Of a stretch of DNA of 64,000 bases, positions 46,925-56,173 are shown one piece after another. A program made the position numbers and the translations under genes. Where the stretch lies: the NCBI RefSeq assembly GCF_019132875.1, contig NZ_JAHSPF010000007.1:1-64000 (forward strand). The letters are read 5' to 3'. Below the pieces are notes generated by a model. The model saw only the letters and a list, made by a program, of their open reading frames with translations. It searched no databases and was not told the origin of the DNA. Within the stretch, counting starts at the first letter, position 1. Each line of letters starts with the position of its first letter. The stretch comes from Erwinia phyllosphaerae (GTDB lineage: Bacteria > Pseudomonadota > Gammaproteobacteria > Enterobacterales > Enterobacteriaceae).

Positions 46925-47730
46925 TGAAGTTAAACGATAAAGTCGCCATCGTCACCGGTGGTACGCAGGGACTGGGTGCCGCCATTGCCCGCCATTTTGT
47001 ACAGCAGGGTGCCAAAGGCGTGGTGATTTGCGGACGCAATCAGGCCAAGGGTGAAAGCATTGCCAAACAGCTTAATGAGGAAGGCGAAGGGCGCGTGCAT
47101 TTTGTCAAAGCGGATCTCTCTTCGGTAGAAGATTGCCGTCAGGTGGTTGCGCATACCGACGAGCTGTTCGGCAGGGTTGACGTGCTGGTGAACGCGGGAG
47201 CCATGACCGATCGCGGCAGCATCCTGGATACCTCGCCCGAGCTGTTTGACCAGATTTTTGCCACCAACGTGCGCGGCCCGTTCTTTCTGATGCAGGAAGC
47301 GCTCAAAGTGATGCGCCGTGAAAACATCGCGGGTAGCGTGGTCAATATTTGCTCGATGTCTGGCCTGGCAGGACAGCCTTTTATTGCCGCGTACTGCGCG
47401 TCGAAAGGGGCGTTGGCGACCTTAACGCGCAATGCTGCCTATGCTCTGCTGCGTAACCGCATCCGCGTCAACGCCCTGAATATTGGCTGGATGGCGTCCG
47501 AGGGTGAAGATCGCATTATGAAGCAGTATCACGGCGCACAGGATGGCTGGTTGCAAAAGGCGGCGGCCGAGCAGCCGTTTGGCCGACTGATTAACCCGGA
47601 TGAAGTGGCGCGTGCCGTGGCGTTTTTAGCCAGCGAAGAGTCAGGCTTGATGACCGGCTCGGTGGTGAATTACGATCAGTCCGTCTGGGGGGGTTACGAT
47701 CAGGCTCCGGCCCCGGCATCACCGCTTTAA
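46924..47730 (+). CDS. Short-chain dehydrogenase/reductase of the cyclitol operon
   Basis: 268 aa SDR. TGGTQGLGAAIA (about 11-22) cofactor motif, NAGAMTDRG, Ser in NICSMSG and catalytic Tyr-x3-Lys in AYCASKGAL; WMASEGEDRI resembles other SDRs seen next to iol genes. Coupled to iolE. Might act on 5-deoxyglucuronate or an inositol epimer; substrate unknown. A perfect 8-bp hairpin (TATACGGC / GCCGTATA, 47739-47766) follows. Confidence 0.88.
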   Translation: MKLNDKVAIVTGGTQGLGAAIARHFVQQGAKGVVICGRNQAKGESIAKQLNEEGEGRVHFVKADLSSVEDCRQVVAHTDELFGRVDVLVNAGAMTDRGSILDTSPELFDQIFATNVRGPFFLMQEALKVMRRENIAGSVVNICSMSGLAGQPFIAAYCASKGALATLTRNAAYALLRNRIRVNALNIGWMASEGEDRIMKQYHGAQDGWLQKAAAEQPFGRLINPDEVARAVAFLASEESGLMTGSVVNYDQSVWGGYDQAPAPASPL

Positions 47731-47804
47731 CATTTTGCTATACGGCTGGCGCGCGCTGGCCGTATACGCCATTTTACGAACCTGCTGCGTATGATGGAGC
47801 AATC

Positions 47805-48122
47805 ATGGATTTACAGCGCTTAACGGCTATACACACTTTCTATAGCCAGTTTCTTATGACAATTTATAACGTTTCTTCGCAAGAAACCGAACGTGACGAA
47901 GCGGCGATTAAAAGTGACATAAAAAAATGGCTGGTAAAACACAAGCGAAATAAAACTTTTGGTGTCGCATGCCGCCACGAAATTATTTTTTTCGAAAAAG
48001 AAACCGATAAAAACAGTATTAGCGACCTACGCTTTAAGATCTCTAATCTGGAGAAAAACTGTAGCTTAATCAGGATGGAGCTGGAGTCGTTAACGCCTGA
48101 GCTAAGCAATAAGAAAAGATAA
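47805..48122 (+). CDS. Hypothetical protein with C-terminal coiled coil
   Basis: 105 aa, not recognised. Charged and lysine-rich, with a predicted helical heptad region at about 70-100 (ISDLRFKISNLEKN, LIRMELESL). The reading frame is AT-rich compared with the iol genes on its left. No signal or membrane segment. The ATG is preceded by ATGGAGCAATC. Could be a regulator or anti-factor, or a recent arrival; no function proposed. Confidence 0.55.
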   Translation: MDLQRLTAIHTFYSQFLMTIYNVSSQETERDEAAIKSDIKKWLVKHKRNKTFGVACRHEIIFFEKETDKNSISDLRFKISNLEKNCSLIRMELESLTPELSNKKR

Positions 48123-48239
48123 CTTTGCGCCGTAGTTTTTTAATTATTATAAGGATATGCCGTTATTGATTCTTTCACGGGTATTTGCCTGTTGCCCGGT
48201 ATAAACCGCTGTTGGCTATAGTCCCCAACCCTACAGGAA

Positions 48240-49163
48240 ATGATGATGAATATTCGAAATCTGCTGCTGCTTGCGTGCTCGCTTTTACTTAGCCTGAGCG
48301 TAAGTGCTAAAACGTTTACCGTCGGCGTAGCGCTGGCTAATTTTGATTTAAACTTTATCTCTATTTTGCGAACCCAAATGCAAACGGAGCTGAAAAATAA
48401 CGATCTCACCGGCCAGTTTGTCGATGCCAAAGGCGACGTGGCGCTTCAGGTGCAACAGGTTGATGACTTTATCAATCAGGGCGTCGACGCCATTATCCTC
48501 AATCCGGTTGATACGCAGGGCGTATTGCCCATGATTGCCGCCGCCAAAAAAGCGGGAATTCCGCTGGTTTTTGTCAACCGTAAGCCAGAGACAAAGCTGC
48601 CTGTCGGCATGGCGTATGTCGGTTCTGACTCGGCGCTTGGCGGCCAGATGCAGATGGAGGCGCTGGCGAAACGCATGAACTACCGCGGTAACGTCGCCGT
48701 CATTATGGGCGCGCTATCAACGGAAGAAGCGCGTGAACGTACCCGCGCGGTTGAAGCCGTTATCGCCAAATACAAAGATATGAAGGTAATTGAGAAGCAG
48801 ACGGCTAAATGGCAGCGCAACGAAGCCGTGGACGTGGTTTCCAGCTGGCTGCTGAACCAGCGTCCCATTGACGCTATTGCGGCCAACAACGATGAGATGG
48901 CTATCGGCGCGATCATGGCGCTAAGTCAGGCGAAAAAAGAGAAGATCCTGGTGGCGGGCATCGACGGTACGCCCGACGGGCTGCAATTTATTAAAAACGG
49001 CAAGATGGCGCTAACTATTTTCCAGGATGCCAGAGCTCAGGCGACTGGCGCAGTGCAGGTTACTAAAGCGCTGCTGGACAAAAAACAGGTTAAAGAACTT
49101 AATTGGGTACCTTATCAGGTGATTACGCAGGATAACTATGCGCAGTTTGCTGCCAAAAACTGA
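48240..49163 (+). CDS. Periplasmic sugar-binding protein (RbsB-like) without its transporter
   Basis: About 305 aa. Signal peptide (NIRNLLLLACSLLLSLSVSA) cut before KTFTVGVALANFD. Periplasmic-binding-protein type 1 fold of the ribose/galactose/inositol cluster: NPVDTQGVLPMIAAAKKAG, VFVNRKPE, YVGSDSALGGQ, AANNDEMAIGA, GIDGTPDGL. Three consecutive ATGs (48240, 48243, 48246) make the exact start uncertain. No permease or ATPase gene adjoins, so it either serves a transporter elsewhere, possibly for inositol, or a chemoreceptor. Confidence 0.88.
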   Translation: MMMNIRNLLLLACSLLLSLSVSAKTFTVGVALANFDLNFISILRTQMQTELKNNDLTGQFVDAKGDVALQVQQVDDFINQGVDAIILNPVDTQGVLPMIAAAKKAGIPLVFVNRKPETKLPVGMAYVGSDSALGGQMQMEALAKRMNYRGNVAVIMGALSTEEARERTRAVEAVIAKYKDMKVIEKQTAKWQRNEAVDVVSSWLLNQRPIDAIAANNDEMAIGAIMALSQAKKEKILVAGIDGTPDGLQFIKNGKMALTIFQDARAQATGAVQVTKALLDKKQVKELNWVPYQVITQDNYAQFAAKN

Positions 49164-49182
49164 TCCCGTATCCACGCGTTAG

Positions 49183-49221
49183 CGGCACCGGGCCAGACGA
49201 TAACAAGCTGGCCCGGTGCCG
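49183..49221 (+). terminator. Long perfect hairpin after the binding-protein gene
   Basis: CGGCACCGGGCCAG (49183-49196) and CTGGCCCGGTGCCG (49208-49221) are perfectly complementary over 14 bp with an 11-base loop. The T tail is weak (TCTGTAT). Acts as terminator or 3' stabiliser. From 49222 to 49566 there is no gene; it contains another hairpin TTCTGCACC / GGTGCAGAA near 49361-49380. Confidence 0.65.
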
Positions 49222-49383
49222 TCTGTATCAGGCCTGTTCAGTGGTTAAACCATGCGCGCTGCGTCACAAAAAGTTTCCTCTGCACCCTTTTTAACCAAAG
49301 GGTGACGATATAATCGTTTGAATTTAATAGATATTAATAATTATATACCGATTTCTTTTAAAATTTCTGCACCTGGGTGCAGA

Positions 49384-49391
49384 AAACGTTT
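49384..49391 (+). promoter_or_regulatory. Candidate LacI-family operator
   Basis: Palindrome AAACGTTT with the central CG typical of LacI-family sites, about 175 bases before the LacI-type regulator. Weak: short and single. Confidence 0.25.
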
Positions 49392-49566
49392 GCAAAGCGC
49401 GTATCGAATTAACATAATCTCAACAATGAGTTAAAAAAAACTCTCAAAAGTTATCATGCGTTTAAAAAGCGTTTACCTGGCGGCACCTTTGCACTTTGAG
49501 CGTTTCTTTTTACAGCCGTTTGGCGTCCAATAGGGGCATTAACGTCCATTGCCCTTAAGTGACCGT

Positions 49567-50589
49567 ATGACAGACGCGAAGAAACCTCAAAAACAGCCCA
49601 AAGCAAACGCTACCGCCGTCGCAAAGTTGGCGGGCGTATCGAAATGGACGGTATCACGCGCCTTTACGCCGGGAGCCTATGTTGCTCCGGATACCAAAGA
49701 AAGAATCATGGCCGTAGCCGCCGAACTGGGCTATCGCCCCAATTTGCTGGCCCGTAGTTTGACGAAAAGAAATACACATATCATCGCCATCGCGATGGAT
49801 GAATTTAAAAACACGCATGCCATGAGAATTCTGGATGCCGCTACAAAGCAGCTGCAGGCCAGAGGATATCTGGCGCTGGTGCTGAATATCACTGCCGGTG
49901 ATGACTATCAGTCAGTGATAGAGATGGCGGACCAGCTGCAGGTTGACGGCATTCTGTTTTTCGCCAACACGCTCAGTAACGAACTGTTTGAAATTGCGCA
50001 CAGCCTGCACTCGGTGCCGCTGATTCAGATCTGCCGCAACAGTGAAGAACACCGCAACATCGAGAACATCAATATTGATGGCTTCCAGGCGGGGCGCGAA
50101 ATTGGCCAGCTGCTGATAGCGCAGGGCTATCACCGTTTTGGCTACATGAAAGGGCCAGATACCGACTCCGGTCACCTGCTGCGTATGGACGGTTATCAGC
50201 ACGAGCTTTCGTTAGCTAACCTGAACGTCGACCTGATGCTGCTGGCGGGCAAATATGAGCGTAAAGCCGGCTATTCCATCATGAAGGACTATCTGCTGAA
50301 CACGCCAGCAGAACAGCGGATTGACGCCATTTTCTGCGAAAATGATATCCTGGCGATTGGCGTGCTGGAAGCGCTTTACGAAGCGGGCGATATCAACAGC
50401 ATAGCCGTGGTGGGATTTGACGGCATAGATGAAGCGGATTCTCCGGTCTGGAACCTGACGACTTACGATCAGCAGACTGAAAAACAGATTAGCGAAGCGG
50501 TGAATCGCCTGACGGGCGAAAATAGCGATGAGCAGGCGGCCTGGCGGACAGGTAAATTAATTTTACGCAAGAGCCATATAAAACGTTAA
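49567..50589 (+). CDS. LacI-family transcriptional regulator
   Basis: 340 aa. N-terminal LacI headpiece (ATAVAKLAGVSKWTVSRAF, about 14-32; hinge NLLARSLTKRNTHIIAIAMD) and a periplasmic-binding-protein-like effector domain (GILFFANTL, FCENDILAIGVLEAL, VVGFDGIDEAD). The ATG at 49567 was preferred to a TTG at 49549. Neighbouring candidates for control are the sugar-binding protein upstream and the gluconate-type dehydrogenase downstream. An inverted repeat ATTCAGCCCG / CGGGCTGAAT (50594-50624) follows. Confidence 0.88.
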   Translation: MTDAKKPQKQPKANATAVAKLAGVSKWTVSRAFTPGAYVAPDTKERIMAVAAELGYRPNLLARSLTKRNTHIIAIAMDEFKNTHAMRILDAATKQLQARGYLALVLNITAGDDYQSVIEMADQLQVDGILFFANTLSNELFEIAHSLHSVPLIQICRNSEEHRNIENINIDGFQAGREIGQLLIAQGYHRFGYMKGPDTDSGHLLRMDGYQHELSLANLNVDLMLLAGKYERKAGYSIMKDYLLNTPAEQRIDAIFCENDILAIGVLEALYEAGDINSIAVVGFDGIDEADSPVWNLTTYDQQTEKQISEAVNRLTGENSDEQAAWRTGKLILRKSHIKR

Positions 50590-50624
50590 TTCAATTCAGC
50601 CCGTGCCGGTGGTGCGGGCTGAAT

Positions 50625-50940
50625 AATAAACTGGTTACCCTGCAAAAATAGTTAACCTTATTGAACAATATAACTAATAAAAAATTTCACGTTTACTTTT
50701 AATCAAAACATCAGGAATTGCTATGCCAGATACCATGTCCAACACCCCTTAATTTTTATCGTTAAGTGACAGTCCATTTCATAACTTTTGTCTCCTCAAG
50801 AGTCGAATTAACTCGTCGCTAAAAAAATAATGCCTCTTTAAGGCAGCTTTTTTACTTTGTTTTAAACAGGGTAGGGTTTTTATTGCCTTTTTTCTTCACG
50901 GATAAAAGCAATAACAATCATGCTATTAAAGGAAAGAGAT
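50625..50940. other. Leader region of the dehydrogenase operon
   Basis: About 315 AT-rich bases. It contains a micro-frame of nine codons (50723-50752) with AGGAA before its ATG and a terminator-like hairpin TGCCT / AGGCA followed by T6 (about 50832-50855). The combination could be an attenuator-like leader, or debris of an old gene. Confidence 0.4.
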
Positions 50941-51669
50941 ATGAACAGAAGAGAAGCGATCTTTTCTATTAGTTCACTGGTAGCTTCGTTAACGGTGGCA
51001 ACTAAGCTCAACGCGAAAGAGTTGCATAACGTTCCGCTTGATACCCGGCTTACCCCCGACGCGCTGCCCGTTCCGGCAATGCAGGGCGGATACCGTATCC
51101 TGACTAATGAAACCGATCGCAAAAATCTGGCGGCGATTTTCGACCGCCTTATTCCTGCCGACGATCACGGCCCTTCAGCAACGGAAGAGGGCGCGATTGA
51201 GTTTCTCGATGACCAGCTGGCGGGCGACTACGGCTCCGGCGCGGCACTCTATCTGGAAGGGCCACTCCATCCTGAAAATGAAGAAAAATTGATGGGTAGC
51301 CCACAATTTCTGGCTTCGCCGCGCGAGCGCTACATCACCGGCCTGAAAGCGCTGGAAGCCTGGGCTCAGCAGAACCACCACGCCTCTTTTTATACCCTTA
51401 ACGCGGCGGACATTGACGCTTTCCTGACCAACATGGAAGCCGGAAAAATCAATCTCGGCGCAGACGTAAACAGCCAGGCCTTCTTTGAGCTGATGCTGCA
51501 AAACGTTCGTGAAAGCTATCTTGCCGACCCACTGTATGGCGGCAACAAAACGATGGCCGGCTGGAAAATGATCGGTTTTCCTGGCGCGCGTTATGACTAC
51601 CGGCAGTACGTTGATCGTCGCGGTGAAAATTTACAATTAATTCCTGTCAGTTTGATCCCTAAAGACTGA
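50941..51669 (+). CDS. Gluconate 2-dehydrogenase subunit 3 (gamma)
   Basis: 242 aa small subunit of a membrane-bound flavocytochrome. The N terminus MNRREAIFSISS with the twin Arg resembles a Tat signal, allowing co-export of the folded flavoprotein partner. The family core follows (FDRLIPADDHGPSA, ADPLYGGNKTMAGWKMIGFPGARYDY). AAGGAAAGAG precedes the ATG. First of three genes encoding the complete complex. Confidence 0.88.
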   Translation: MNRREAIFSISSLVASLTVATKLNAKELHNVPLDTRLTPDALPVPAMQGGYRILTNETDRKNLAAIFDRLIPADDHGPSATEEGAIEFLDDQLAGDYGSGAALYLEGPLHPENEEKLMGSPQFLASPRERYITGLKALEAWAQQNHHASFYTLNAADIDAFLTNMEAGKINLGADVNSQAFFELMLQNVRESYLADPLYGGNKTMAGWKMIGFPGARYDYRQYVDRRGENLQLIPVSLIPKD

Positions 51670-51686
51670 TTTCTGGAGCTGAGTCA

Positions 51687-53456
51687 ATGTCACAAATTAG
51701 AAATAAAACCGATGTCGTGATCGTCGGATTAGGCTGGGCCGGATCGGTCATGGCAGAAGAATTAACGCGCGCTGGCCTTAACGTGGTGGCCATCGAGCGT
51801 GGCGCCTGGCGCGATACCTCTACCGATTTCCCGGTTGCCGTCGATCCGGATGAACTGCGCTGGCACACCCGTCGTCAGCTATTGCAGCCGATGAGCGTTG
51901 AAACCACCACTTTCCGTAACAACACCAGTCAGGATGCCGCGCCGGTTCGTAACTGGTCTGCCTATCAGTTTGGCTGGAACGTCGGCGGAGCGGGTACGCA
52001 CTGGGCGGGCATGTCATGGCGTTTTTCCCCGTGGGATTTTGAAGTCGCTACCCAGACTCGCGAACGCTACGGCGCGGCGAAAATGAAAGACCTGCAGCTG
52101 CAGGACTGGGGCGTTACCTATGCCGAAATGGAGCCTTTTTACGACCGCTTCGAACGCATCGCCGGAACATCAGGCATCGCGGGCAATCTGCAGGGTAAAA
52201 CGCAGCCTGACGGCAACCCGTTTGAAGGGCCGCGCAGCCGCGATTATCCAACGCCGCCGCTGAAAGATACCCACTGGCTACGCAAGTACCGCACGACCAC
52301 GCAAGGCATGGGCTACCACCCGTTTACCATTCCTGCGGGCAACCTGTCCCAGTCCTACGTCAACCCGCTGGGCGTGACGATGGGGCCGTGCACCTACTGC
52401 GGTTTTTGCGACTTCCACGGCTGCGGCAACTTCAGTAAATCTTCGCCTCAGGCCTGTATTCTGCCTGCGCTGATGCGCCGTCCGAACTTTACCGTACTGA
52501 CCGAAACAGAAGTGCTGCAGGTTATCAAGCATGAAGACGGCAAGACGGCCAAGGGCGTGCGCTTTATCACCAAAGAAGGCGTAGAGGGCTTCCAGCCGGC
52601 GGACGTGGTCTGCATCACCGCTTACCAGATGGATAACGTGCGCATGATGCTGCTGTCCAAAATCGGTGAGCCTTACAATCCGGAAACCGGTCGCGGCACC
52701 ATTGGCCGTAACTACAACTATCAGAGCTGCTCCTCGGTCACGGGCTTCTTTGACGGCGAGTTTATGAATCCGTTTATCGGCGGCGGCGCGCTGGCGGTAC
52801 AGATTGATGACTTTAACGGCGACAACTTCGATCACAGCAAGCTCGACTTTATCGGCGGTGCCGGGATCATGGCGTACAACACCGATGGCCGTCCGATTCA
52901 GCATATGGACAGCCTGCGTACCGGCACCAAACGCTGGGGCAGCGAATGGAAGGCAGGCTACGCGCGCGATTATCAAACCGCCGCCACGATTTTCTGCCAG
53001 GGCACCTCAATGCCGGTACGCGGCGCTTACCTCGACCTCGATCCCGTCTATAAAGATCGCCACGGCCAGCCGCTGCTGCGCGTGACCTTCGACTGGAACC
53101 AGAACGACGTCAGGATGGTGAACTACGTGACGGATAAAGCCAAAGCCATCATGAAGGAAGCCGGGCCAACCGCTACCATTTTTGAACGCCAGACCGACAG
53201 CAGCTGGAACCCTTATCTGCAGGAAAGCTCGCATACTATCGGCGGTGCCGTGATGGGCGCTAATCCACATACGTCGGCGGTGAATACTTATCTGCAAAGC
53301 TGGGATGTGCATAACGTCTTTGTGGTGGGCGCGTCAGCGTTCCCAAATAACGGCGGCTATAACCCAACGATCACCGTTGGCGCACTGGCTGTACGAGCCG
53401 CGCAGGCAATCCATCAGACCTATATCAAAAACCCTGCTCCGCTGGTAAAGGCCTAA
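51687..53456 (+). CDS. GMC-family FAD dehydrogenase, large subunit of gluconate-type dehydrogenase
   Basis: 589 aa flavoprotein oxidising gluconate or a keto-sugar acid in the periplasm. FAD-binding VIVGLGWAGSVMAEELTRAG (about 12-31), GWNVGGAGTHWAGMSWRF, and the C-terminal catalytic HTIGGAVMG with NNGGYNPTITVGALA. A Cys-rich segment (CTYCGFCDFHGCG, about 235-247) suggests an iron-sulfur centre, as reported for related enzymes. No signal peptide; likely exported with subunit 3. Electrons pass to the cytochrome encoded next. Gluconate and 2-ketogluconate are both possible substrates. Confidence 0.9.
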   Translation: MSQIRNKTDVVIVGLGWAGSVMAEELTRAGLNVVAIERGAWRDTSTDFPVAVDPDELRWHTRRQLLQPMSVETTTFRNNTSQDAAPVRNWSAYQFGWNVGGAGTHWAGMSWRFSPWDFEVATQTRERYGAAKMKDLQLQDWGVTYAEMEPFYDRFERIAGTSGIAGNLQGKTQPDGNPFEGPRSRDYPTPPLKDTHWLRKYRTTTQGMGYHPFTIPAGNLSQSYVNPLGVTMGPCTYCGFCDFHGCGNFSKSSPQACILPALMRRPNFTVLTETEVLQVIKHEDGKTAKGVRFITKEGVEGFQPADVVCITAYQMDNVRMMLLSKIGEPYNPETGRGTIGRNYNYQSCSSVTGFFDGEFMNPFIGGGALAVQIDDFNGDNFDHSKLDFIGGAGIMAYNTDGRPIQHMDSLRTGTKRWGSEWKAGYARDYQTAATIFCQGTSMPVRGAYLDLDPVYKDRHGQPLLRVTFDWNQNDVRMVNYVTDKAKAIMKEAGPTATIFERQTDSSWNPYLQESSHTIGGAVMGANPHTSAVNTYLQSWDVHNVFVVGASAFPNNGGYNPTITVGALAVRAAQAIHQTYIKNPAPLVKA

Positions 53457-53460
53457 CGTG

Positions 53461-54795
53461 ATGAAGAAAAAGACAATTAGCTATAGCCTGGCGGCGCTGG
53501 CCGTCTTAGCGGGCATTGGTGTTTTTGGCAGACTCTGGGTGGTGATGGACAGCTCACGCTCAAGCGTTGCCGATGATAAGGTCCAGCTCGCGGATTTCCA
53601 CAGCACCGATGCAGCGGCGATCAAGCGCGGTGAATACGTTATGCGCCTGAGCGATTGCGCAGCGTGTCACGAGCAGAACTTTGCCGGGGGTTACAAAATC
53701 TCTACGCCGTTTGGCGAACTGCAAACGTCCAATATTACGCCAGACCGGGAAACCGGTATCGGTAAAATGACGGAGCATGACTTCTTTAACGCGATCCGTC
53801 TGGGACGCGGTGAGAAGGGCTTCCTTTATCCGGCGATGCCGTATACCGCCTATGCCAAACTCAGCGATCGGGATATGCACGATCTCTGGGCCTATGTTTC
53901 AACGATGAAGCCGGTAAAAAACAACATCGATGAAAACGGCGGCATGAATTTCCCGTACAACATTCGCCTGGCGATGGCGGGCTGGAACCTGCTGTTTTTT
54001 GATAACAGCCCGTTCAAACCGGAAAGCCTGAAAACGGCCAGCGCCAGCGGCGAAGAGCTTGACCAGATCAACCGGGGTAAATATCTGGTTGATGGGCCGG
54101 CACACTGTAGCGTTTGCCATACGGCCCGCAACGCGCTGGGCGGCGAAATCGGCAGTAAATATCTTCAGGGCGGTCAGCTGGGTGCCTGGTATGCGCCAGA
54201 TATCACACCAAACCCGCATACGGGTATTGGTGACTGGAGTAACGAGCAGCTCATGCAGTATCTGAAAACCGGCTCGGATGGCCAGAGCGTCGCGGCTGGT
54301 CCAATGTCGGAAGCGGTAGAGCACTCGCTGCAATACTTCAACGACAAAGATCTGCACGCCGTTGCCGCTTACCTTAAACACCTGCCTGCGTCCAGTACGC
54401 CAGCGCAAGCGGCGTTTACCATGGATGAAACCAGCCGGAAAAAAGCCGCGCTGAGTTTTGAAGTGAACTGTAGCGCCTGCCACGGCGGCAAGGGAGAAGG
54501 CATCAGCGGCATGGTGCCGGCCTTTGCCGGTAACCGCTCAATGCTGAACGATCCGACCAATATGATTTCAGCCATGCTGAACGGAACGCGAGCGGCAAAT
54601 ACCGCCGATCGTCAGACCGCTGCCGGCATGCCTGCTTTCGACTGGAAAATGAACGATCGGCAGATGGCGGACATCCTGACCTACGTTCGCAACTCCTGGG
54701 GCAATCAGGCTTCGGCCGTGACGCCTGAGCAGGTTGCGGCAATGCGCAGTAAAACCAACGCAAGACAGCAGGTGACGGCGGATACCGGGAAATAA
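53461..54795 (+). CDS. Triheme membrane-bound cytochrome c subunit
   Basis: 444 aa. N-terminal membrane anchor or signal (YSLAALAVLAGIGVFG), then three heme c sites: CAACH (66-70), CSVCH (about 220) and CSACH (about 340), each with a later Met ligand. It takes electrons from the flavoprotein and hands them to ubiquinone. Start at 53461; a GTG one codon upstream is possible. A terminator (GCCCGCG / CGCGGGC, T4) follows at 54853-54880. Confidence 0.92.
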   Translation: MKKKTISYSLAALAVLAGIGVFGRLWVVMDSSRSSVADDKVQLADFHSTDAAAIKRGEYVMRLSDCAACHEQNFAGGYKISTPFGELQTSNITPDRETGIGKMTEHDFFNAIRLGRGEKGFLYPAMPYTAYAKLSDRDMHDLWAYVSTMKPVKNNIDENGGMNFPYNIRLAMAGWNLLFFDNSPFKPESLKTASASGEELDQINRGKYLVDGPAHCSVCHTARNALGGEIGSKYLQGGQLGAWYAPDITPNPHTGIGDWSNEQLMQYLKTGSDGQSVAAGPMSEAVEHSLQYFNDKDLHAVAAYLKHLPASSTPAQAAFTMDETSRKKAALSFEVNCSACHGGKGEGISGMVPAFAGNRSMLNDPTNMISAMLNGTRAANTADRQTAAGMPAFDWKMNDRQMADILTYVRNSWGNQASAVTPEQVAAMRSKTNARQQVTADTGK

Positions 54796-54852
54796 TCCGG
54801 GTTTGTAGCAGGCTTTACGGCCTGCTCTGACTGCAACTAAACCTGCATCACG

Positions 54853-54880
54853 GCCCGCGGCACAGACGGCGCGGGCTTTT
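54853..54880 (+). terminator. Intrinsic terminator of the dehydrogenase operon
   Basis: Stem GCCCGCG / CGCGGGC with T4. A second hairpin (GCAGGC / GCCTGC) precedes it near 54809. Confidence 0.75.
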
Positions 54881-55090
54881 AACCTCTCTGCATACGCCTT
54901 TTACAGCGCACGCTGCCAACACTTCCTCTAAGCCCTTCAGCTCAACGCAACACAGAGTGACTAAGCTGAAAAAGCGCCGGTATCGCTAAATGGCGATTGC
55001 GAAAATCCTTTTCATGCGCTATTCCGTACGTTCCGGGCCTGTTTTCAACCGCGCCATTCTTATCTGCCATTTATTTTCACAGGGAAAGTT

Positions 55091-56173
55091 ATGTCTTGTT
55101 ATCAACGCCTGCTGCTGCTGACCGTGCTGGTACTGGCTGGCTGTAGTAATCAACCAGAAAAAAAACTGCCCGAGCGGCGTCCGGCTGAGGTTAAAGCGCA
55201 AATCAGAACGCTGCTGCCGGCCAAAGTCAGCGACCGTCAGGGCTGGACGGACGATATCTTTGTCGCCTTCAGCAGCCAGAAACTCGATCCTTCAGTCAGT
55301 AACGTTTGTGCCGTGATTGCCGTAGCCGATCAGGAATCTTCGTTTAATGCCGATGCCAGCGTGCCGGGCCTGCCGAAAATCGCCTGGGGCGAAATTGATC
55401 GCCGGGCGGGCAAGCTGCACATTCCTTCTTTTGTCGTGCGCACCGCGCTGATGATTAAGTCGCCAAACGGTAAAAGCTATACCGAGCGGCTGGATAAGGT
55501 GCGCAGCGAAAAAGAGCTGAGTGATATCTTTGACGACTTCATCAATATGGTGCCGATGGGCCAGACGCTGTTTGGCAAACTAAACCCTATTCATACCGGC
55601 GGCCCGATGCAGGTCAGCATCGAATTTGCAAAGGCGCATGCCGAGGGCTATCCCTGGTCGGTTGCCGGTACCCTTCGTCAGGAAGTGTTCAGCCGTCGCG
55701 GCGGCGTCTGGTTCGGCACGCGTCATCTGCTCGGCTACCCGGCCAGTTACAGCCAGCCGCTCTATCGCTTTGCGGATTTTAACGCGGGCTGGTATGCCAG
55801 CCGCAACGCGGCGTTTCAGGCGGCCGTTGCCCGGCTGAGCGGCATTAAGCTGGCGCTGGACGGCGATTTAATTCAGTACGGTTCCGAGGCGGCCGGCTCA
55901 ACGGAGCTGGCCGTGCGCTCGCTGCATTTGGGGATGAGCGACGGCGCGATTCGTAGCGCGCTGGATAAAGGCGAAACGCTGGCCTTTGAAAAAACCGATC
56001 TCTGGCAGGAAGTCTTTGCGCGAGCAGATAAAAACGCCGGAAAACGGCTACCGCGCGAGATGCTGCCCGGCATTAAGCTGGAAAGCCCCAAGATTACCCG
56101 TAACCTGACCACCGCCTGGTTTGCCCAGCGCGTGGATAGCCGTTATCAGAGCTGTCTGGCTCGTGGACGCTAG
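55091..56173 (+). CDS. DUF1615 lipoprotein, possible muramidase-like
   Basis: 360 aa. Lipobox LAGC with Cys18 after a short hydrophobic signal (LLLLTVLVLAGC), so a lipoprotein. The ADQESSFNADASV segment (about 77-90) resembles the catalytic glutamate region of lysozyme-like transglycosylases, and GPMQVS and the YPWSV region would fit that fold. Function of DUF1615 is unknown. Its stop overlaps the convergent LysR gene by four bases. Confidence 0.82.
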   Translation: MSCYQRLLLLTVLVLAGCSNQPEKKLPERRPAEVKAQIRTLLPAKVSDRQGWTDDIFVAFSSQKLDPSVSNVCAVIAVADQESSFNADASVPGLPKIAWGEIDRRAGKLHIPSFVVRTALMIKSPNGKSYTERLDKVRSEKELSDIFDDFINMVPMGQTLFGKLNPIHTGGPMQVSIEFAKAHAEGYPWSVAGTLRQEVFSRRGGVWFGTRHLLGYPASYSQPLYRFADFNAGWYASRNAAFQAAVARLSGIKLALDGDLIQYGSEAAGSTELAVRSLHLGMSDGAIRSALDKGETLAFEKTDLWQEVFARADKNAGKRLPREMLPGIKLESPKITRNLTTAWFAQRVDSRYQSCLARGR

